From NCBI GenBank assembly GCA_023386865.1, contig JAEWIV010000326.1, positions 1 to 9,232 of the forward strand: 9,232 nt of DNA, in the 5' to 3' direction. This document shows positions 5,430 to 9,232 of this stretch, piece by piece. This DNA is from Pseudomonadota bacterium (GTDB lineage: Bacteria > Pseudomonadota > Alphaproteobacteria > Reyranellales > Reyranellaceae). The number at the start of each line of letters is the position of its first letter. Position 1 is the stretch's first letter. A program made the translations under genes and the position numbers. The notes under the pieces were generated by a model. The model did not search any database. It was not told the origin of the DNA and saw only the letters and a list, made by a program, of their open reading frames with translations.

Positions 5430-6676
5430 GCCCGGCGCAGCTCGCGGCTCACCCGCCGCTCGGCGTCGCCGAGCGCCGTCTTGGCGTCCTTGCGGCCCAG
5501 CATGGCGCTCTGGAACTCCGGCCAGAAGCCGTCCTTGACGCGGCTGTCGTTGCCCAGCCGCCAGTTGCCGCACATCTTGTCGGTGTGCTCGAGCTGGGTG
5601 CTCAGCACCTGGAAGGCGAGCGGATCGTCCTTCTGGAAGCGCGCCAGGCTCGCCTTGTCGACCTCCTTCGAGCCGGTAAGGACGCTCGCGATCTTGGCGA
5701 ACGCGCTCGCCACCTCGACGTCGGTCAGGTACTTCACGAAGTCCCAGGCGAGATCGGGGTTCTTGGAGCCCTTGGAGATGCCGAGCCCGTGGCTGTTGGG
5801 TGTCGCCCAGTTGCCCGGCATCTGCGCCGCCCCCAGCGTGTCGCCGTTGATCCACGGCCCCTTGCCCTTGATCCAGAAGAAGGCCGGCGCATGGGCGTGA
5901 AGCATGCCGACATTGCCGGTGGCGAAGGCGTCGTTGGGCTCGACCCAGCGGCCGGTCCACGAGATCGGGTTGATGGCGCCGCTCTTGGTCGCCTCGGCCA
6001 GCCTGGTCACGACCTCGGCCGCCTTCGGCGTGTTGAAGGTCGCCTTCTTGAGGTCGGGCGACAGCAGGTCGACGCCGTTCATCTGCATCAGCGGCCAGTA
6101 CAGCCAGTCGAAATTGAGCGTCAGGAGGCCCGTCTTCTCGCCCCCCTTGATCTTGTCGGCGGCACTCAGGATCGCGTCGAAGGTCTTGGGCGGCTCGGCG
6201 ATGCCGGCTTCCTTGAAGCGCGTCTTGTTCCAGAACAGCAGCGTCTTGGAGACGTAGTAGGGCACCATGTAGCTCTTGTCCTCGAACACCCAGTTCGAGA
6301 GGTAGGCGCCCTCGTAGCGCGCCTTGACCGCGGCTTCCGCGGCGAGCCGCGGCGTCAGGTCGAGCAGCGCGCCCTGCGCGGCGTACTCCAGCCCGAGCGC
6401 GCCCTGGATGTCGATGACGTCGGGCGGCGTGTTGGCGGCGAGCTGGGTCTGGTAGTAGGCCGGCAGCTCGGGACCCTTCTTGTCGACCCATTCGACCTCG
6501 ACCCCGGGCCGCGACTTGACGAAGCCCGCGATCCAGCCTTTCAGCGGCGCCTCGAGATGCACCAGGTTCCAGGTGAGGAACGTGATCTTCTTCGGCGCCT
6601 GCGCGATCGCCGGCGCTCCGAGCATGGAGGCGGCGGAAAAGGCGGCGGTCGATTTGAGAAGTTGCCGGCGTTGCAT
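5426..6676 (-). CDS. Extracellular solute-binding protein, family 1 (sugar type)
   Basis: This 416-residue periplasmic protein captures the substrate and delivers it to the permease pair. It belongs to the SBP_bac_1/UgpB-like group and has the usual length. The N-terminus MQRRQLLKSTAAF carries a twin-arginine-like motif (R3-R4-x-L-L-K8), a mild hydrophobic stretch and a likely cleavage near AIA-QA (about residue 25-27). There is no lipobox cysteine. This suggests Tat export of a folded protein, not certain from the motif alone. The mature part begins KKITFLTWN, the usual first beta strand, and GKGPWINGD matches the family's conserved G-x-W region. The ATG is set by AGGGAGG, 6 bases upstream. 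The gene sits 12 bases after the ATPase gene. Substrate specificity cannot be read; carbohydrates, polyols or glycerol-3-phosphate-like compounds are the family's usual ligands. Confidence 0.95.
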   Translation of the reverse strand: MQRRQLLKSTAAFSAASMLGAPAIAQAPKKITFLTWNLVHLEAPLKGWIAGFVKSRPGVEVEWVDKKGPELPAYYQTQLAANTPPDVIDIQGALGLEYAAQGALLDLTPRLAAEAAVKARYEGAYLSNWVFEDKSYMVPYYVSKTLLFWNKTRFKEAGIAEPPKTFDAILSAADKIKGGEKTGLLTLNFDWLYWPLMQMNGVDLLSPDLKKATFNTPKAAEVVTRLAEATKSGAINPISWTGRWVEPNDAFATGNVGMLHAHAPAFFWIKGKGPWINGDTLGAAQMPGNWATPNSHGLGISKGSKNPDLAWDFVKYLTDVEVASAFAKIASVLTGSKEVDKASLARFQKDDPLAFQVLSTQLEHTDKMCGNWRLGNDSRVKDGFWPEFQSAMLGRKDAKTALGDAERRVSRELRRA

Positions 6677-6682
6677 GTTTGT

Positions 6683-6689
6683 CCTCCCT
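6683..6689 (-). promoter_or_regulatory. Ribosome-binding site overlapping the ATPase stop
   Basis: On the minus strand the ATPase stop runs straight into the Shine-Dalgarno of the next gene: TAAGGGAGGACAAACATG. AGGGAGG is close to the ideal complement of the 16S 3' end and lies 6 bases from the ATG. It is the strongest such site in the operon, consistent with the binding protein being made in excess over the other parts, as is usual for importers. Confidence 0.8.
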
Positions 6690-7708
6690 TACATTGTCTG
6701 GCGAAGCCCCGTTGCCTTGTCGAAAAAATGAAGATTGGCCGGATCGGCCGCGAGCCTCACCGCCTCGCCCTTGCGGCGCACGACGCGCGGCGGCAGGCGG
6801 GCGACGAGCGGGTTGCCGGCCACCTCGAGCGACACCAGCGTGTCGGAGCCGAGCGGCTCGACGACCAGGGCTGTGCCCTCGATCAGCGGCGCCTCGCCCG
6901 CGTGCCACACCAGATGCTCGGGCCGCACGCCCAGCAACAGCCCGTCGGAGGACCGGCCGGCGGCGGGAAGCGCGGCCGACGGCAGAAGGTTCATCGGCGG
7001 CGCGCCGATGAAGCTCGCGACGAAGGTCGAGGCCGGCCGGTCGTAGACGTCCTCGGGCGTGCCGATCTGCTCGATGCGGCCGTGGTTCAGGATGACGATG
7101 CGGTCGGCCAGGGTCATCGCCTCGACCTGGTCGTGGGTGACGTAGATCGTGGTCGTGGCGACGCGCTCGCGCAGGCGCTTGATCTCGGTGCGCATCTGCA
7201 CCCTGAGCTTGGCGTCGAGGTTGGAGAGCGGCTCGTCGAACAGGAACACCTTGGGATCGCGCACGATCGCGCGCCCCATGGCGACGCGCTGGCGTTGGCC
7301 GCCCGAGAGCTGGCGCGGCATGCGCGCGATGTAGGGCTCGATGTCGAGGATGCGCGCCGCCTCGTCGACGCGCCGGCGGATTTCCCGGCGGTCGACGCCG
7401 CGGTAGCGCAGCGAGAACGCCATGTTTTCGAACACCGTCATGTGCGGATAGAGCGCGTAGTCCTGGAACACCATGGCGATGTCCCGGTCCTTGGGATCGA
7501 GCTCGTTCACGACCCGGCCGTCGATCGCGATCTCGCCCGCGCTGATGTCCTCCAGCCCGGCGATCATGCGCAGCAGGGTGCTCTTGCCGCAGCCCGAGGG
7601 GCCGACGAAGACCATGAACTCGCGGTCGGCGATCTCCAGGTCGACGCCGTGCACGACCTCGACCTCGCCGAACGACTTTTTAACGCTGCGAAGGCTGAGG
7701 CCCGCCAC
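6689..7708 (-). CDS. Sugar ABC transporter ATPase, UgpC/MalK/MsmK type
   Basis: This 339-residue cytoplasmic ATPase powers the importer. It shows Walker A GPSGCGKST (36-44), Q-loop Gln82, signature LSGGQRQR (134-141), Walker B VFLFDEP (154-160), D-loop SNLD (162-165) and switch His192. The C-terminal part (about 240-339) contains GVRPEHL (260-266), typical of the OB/TOBE regulatory domain of the MalK/UgpC group. Such ATPases can be shared among several transporters. I chose the GTG at 7706-7708 because the next residues, AGLSLRSVKKSFG, are the normal family start and an AGGGGG lies about 10 bases upstream. Longer readings of the frame enter the divergent oxidoreductase gene on the other strand. 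As first gene of the operon, it is expressed from the 64-base divergent region. The call is firm; the substrate is not known. Confidence 0.95.
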   Translation of the reverse strand: MAGLSLRSVKKSFGEVEVVHGVDLEIADREFMVFVGPSGCGKSTLLRMIAGLEDISAGEIAIDGRVVNELDPKDRDIAMVFQDYALYPHMTVFENMAFSLRYRGVDRREIRRRVDEAARILDIEPYIARMPRQLSGGQRQRVAMGRAIVRDPKVFLFDEPLSNLDAKLRVQMRTEIKRLRERVATTTIYVTHDQVEAMTLADRIVILNHGRIEQIGTPEDVYDRPASTFVASFIGAPPMNLLPSAALPAAGRSSDGLLLGVRPEHLVWHAGEAPLIEGTALVVEPLGSDTLVSLEVAGNPLVARLPPRVVRRKGEAVRLAADPANLHFFDKATGLRQTM

Positions 7709-7772
7709 GTCTTCGTTCCCCCTTGGGCGAAACCATAACATACTGGCCGAAGGAGAGTCGGCGAGGAAACAG
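7709..7772. promoter_or_regulatory. Divergent promoter region between transporter and oxidoreductase operons
   Basis: Only 64 bases separate the GTG of the ATPase gene from the ATG of the oxidoreductase, so both promoters and any operator must overlap here or extend into the genes. It includes the window's few AT-rich bases, AACCATAACATACTGG (7731-7746). On the minus strand this gives a possible -10, TATGTT (7737-7742), without a matching -35. CCA-N8-TGG (7733-7746) is a weakly symmetric operator candidate. GAGG (7763-7766) is the ribosome-binding site for the oxidoreductase. That promoters lie here follows from gene arrangement; the individual boxes are guesses. Confidence 0.45.
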
Positions 7773-8798
7773 ATGCGCATCGGAGTGGTCGGGTACGGCG
7801 CCTGGGGCCGCGTGCATGCTGGCGTCATCGGTCGCATCGCCGGGCTTTCGCTGGGCGGAGTGGTGTGTGGCAACGCCGCGTCGGCCGAGGATGCGGCGCG
7901 CGATCTGCCGGGCGTGCCGGTGCATCGCTCCGTCGATGCGCTGCTCGCCGATCCCGCGATCGACCTGGTCGACATCGTCAGCCCCAACCACCTGCACGCC
8001 GACACCGCGATCAGGGCGCTCGACGCCGGCAGGCACGTGCTGCTGGAGAAACCCATGGCGACCACGCTCGCCGACGCCGAGCGCGTGGTCGCGGCGGTCG
8101 AACGATCCGGCCGCTATTGCGACAGCGTCCTGCAGCTGCGCGCTTCGCGGCAGTGGGCCCGGGTCCGCTCGCTGATCGCGGAGGGCGCATTGGGCCGCAT
8201 GCGCGCCGCCAACTTCACCCTGTTCCGCCGGCCCTTCCGCGGCGGCGCGGGCGACTGGCGGTTCAAGAGCGCCGAGGTCGGTTCGTGGATCCTCGAGGAG
8301 CCGATCCACTATATCGATCTGCTGCTGTGGTACTTCCGCGAGCGCGGCCTGCCGGTCGAGGTCTCGGCAAGCGGCGTCGCCTCGCCGCGCGGGCCCGGCA
8401 TGTTCGACGCCTTCACCGCGACCATTACCTTCGCCGACGGCAGCTATGCCGTGTTCTCGCAATGCCTGGCGGGCTTCGAGCATTCCCTGCTGCTCGAGCT
8501 CTCCGGCGACAAGGGCGCGATCCGCACCTGGTGGAGCGGCGCCATGGACCGCACGGAGACGCCCGACTTCGAGCTCAAGCTGCAGCGCGCCGGCGCCGAG
8601 ACGGCCGAGATCGTATCCGTCGAGAAGTCGGGCGAGGTCTTCGAGCTGGAGGCGCAGTTCCGCCGCCTGCTGGTCGAGGCGCCGGCGGGGACGCCGCTGG
8701 TCTCGGCCCGCGAGGCGTTGCCGAGCTTCCGGATATGCCTCGAGATCGAGCGCGCCCTGGTCGAAAAGCGGCCGGTTCCCCTGAGATGGCCCTCATGA
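7773..8798 (+). CDS. Gfo/Idh/MocA family NAD(P)-dependent oxidoreductase
   Basis: This 341-residue cytosolic enzyme belongs to the glucose-fructose oxidoreductase / inositol dehydrogenase / MocA family, which oxidises or reduces sugars, inositols and related polyols with NAD(P). The N-terminal Rossmann domain starts MRIGVVGYGAWG, with the GxGxxG loop at 7-12. Then comes SPNHLH (70-75) and the catalytic/cofactor motif EKP (92-94, Lys93). The second domain has GSWILEEPIHYIDLLLWYF (170-188), which supplies the usual His179 and Asp182. The ATG is supported by GAGG 6 bases upstream; the frame is open further upstream but overlaps the divergent ATPase gene there. It lies back to back with the importer, and its stop overlaps the next gene as ATGA. 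A role in oxidising the imported compound is inferred from position. The family is certain; the substrate is not. Confidence 0.93.
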   Translation: MRIGVVGYGAWGRVHAGVIGRIAGLSLGGVVCGNAASAEDAARDLPGVPVHRSVDALLADPAIDLVDIVSPNHLHADTAIRALDAGRHVLLEKPMATTLADAERVVAAVERSGRYCDSVLQLRASRQWARVRSLIAEGALGRMRAANFTLFRRPFRGGAGDWRFKSAEVGSWILEEPIHYIDLLLWYFRERGLPVEVSASGVASPRGPGMFDAFTATITFADGSYAVFSQCLAGFEHSLLLELSGDKGAIRTWWSGAMDRTETPDFELKLQRAGAETAEIVSVEKSGEVFELEAQFRRLLVEAPAGTPLVSAREALPSFRICLEIERALVEKRPVPLRWPS

Positions 8799-9232
8799 CC
8801 CGACGGTTCGGCGACCTTGCCGACGACGTCGCGGCGCGGCTGCCCGACCGCGAGGGGCTGGTGTTCGCCGCCAAGCGCTACACCTTCCGCGAGGTCGCGG
8901 CGCGCATCGACGAGGCGGCGCGCCGCCTGATCGCGGCCGGGGTGCGGCACGGCGAGCACGTCGCGCTGTGGCTCAACAACTGTGACGACTGGATCTTCAT
9001 CTCCTTCGCCGTCCAGAAGATCGGCGCGGTGCTGGTGCCGATAAACACTCGGTTCCGCTCGCGCGATCTCGCCTACGTTCTGGCGCAGTCCGACTCGAGC
9101 TTCCTGATCACGCACGATCGCTCGGGGCCGATCGACTACGCGGCCCTGGTGCGCGAGGCCGTGGATCTGCCGGCGTCCGGAGACGAGGTGAGGGACCCGC
9201 GCTTCCCGCGGCTGCGCTGCGTGATCCTGGTC
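8795..9232 (+). CDS. AMP-dependent acyl-CoA synthetase/ligase, N-terminal part (3' truncated)
   Basis: These 146 residues run off the window end and read as the start of an adenylate-forming ligase, which activates a carboxylic acid as acyl-AMP and usually transfers it to CoA. Typical features are YTFREVAARIDEAARRL (about 33-49), then GVRHGEHVALWLNN (about 53-66), then AVQKIGAVLVPINTRF (about 75-90), the conserved N-terminal block of the FadD/Acs family. The AMP-binding P-loop motif and the C-terminal lid lie beyond the window, so the acid substrate cannot be judged. I prefer the ATG at 8795 because it overlaps the oxidoreductase stop as ATGA. An in-frame ATG at 8786 would add three residues, and neither has a strong Shine-Dalgarno. 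The overlap indicates co-translation with the oxidoreductase. Confidence 0.88.
   Translation, partial: MTRRFGDLADDVAARLPDREGLVFAAKRYTFREVAARIDEAARRLIAAGVRHGEHVALWLNNCDDWIFISFAVQKIGAVLVPINTRFRSRDLAYVLAQSDSSFLITHDRSGPIDYAALVREAVDLPASGDEVRDPRFPRLRCVILV

Noticed and set aside
5309..7738. An 809-codon plus-strand open frame opposite the binding-protein and ATPase genes
   Set aside because: Its length comes from the GC bias of the real genes on the other strand. The translation is low-complexity (Arg/His/Asp/Val/Leu) without motifs, and it runs across the operon boundaries.
7473..7772. Upstream extension of the oxidoreductase by 100 residues
   Set aside because: It overlaps the ATPase gene on the opposite strand and precedes the Rossmann start MRIGVVGYG. 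The ATG at 7773 has a good GAGG site.
7709..8065. N-terminal extension of the ATPase to 8065, making 458 residues
   Set aside because: The extra 119 residues lie antisense to the oxidoreductase gene and precede the usual family start. The GTG at 7708 has a suitable ribosome-binding site.

Overview
The window is GC-rich (roughly two thirds G+C), densely coded, and has long antisense shadow frames. It looks like a chromosomal segment of a high-GC proteobacterium, most likely an alphaproteobacterium. That placement is inference from composition, the UgpC-type sugar ABC transporter, the Tat-like signal on its binding protein, and an inner repeat resembling GTCATCCTGAGCGAAGC. There is no rRNA, tRNA, CRISPR array, transposase or phage gene.

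Layout. Bases 1-1284 (+) hold the 3' two thirds of an ABC-F ATPase of the Uup type, cut by the window edge. It converges, with a 7-base gap, on a minus-strand gene (2989-1292) for a 565-residue polytopic membrane protein that resembles GT-C glycosyltransferases. Upstream of that, also on the minus strand, is a five-gene carbohydrate-type ABC importer operon. Its order is ATPase (7708-6689), Tat-type solute-binding protein (6676-5426), first permease (5334-4435), second permease (4250-3441), and a 125-residue membrane-anchored protein with a carboxypeptidase-regulatory-like fold (3444-3067). Across a 64-base divergent intergenic region lies a plus-strand operon: a Gfo/Idh/MocA-family NAD(P)-dependent oxidoreductase (7773-8798) overlapping by ATGA the start of an AMP-dependent acyl-CoA synthetase/ligase (8795 onward, cut by the window end).

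How the genes fit together. The importer has every part of a CUT1-type transporter: one binding protein, two different permeases and one ATPase with a C-terminal regulatory domain. With the divergent dehydrogenase it forms a plausible uptake-and-oxidation module for a sugar, polyol or related substrate. The substrate cannot be read from the sequence, and no transcriptional regulator lies in the window.

The most unusual structure is in the operon's two large internal gaps. Each is filled by a palindromic repeat built the same way: two inverted units, each a short GC hairpin plus a CTTGCGGACC-like tail. They resemble REPIN/BIME elements. The element between the binding protein and first permease is spanned by a 32-codon open frame whose start overlaps the binding-protein stop as ATGA and whose stop overlaps the permease start as ATGA. 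The small membrane-anchored protein fused by ATGA overlap to the end of the transporter operon is a possible undescribed accessory factor.
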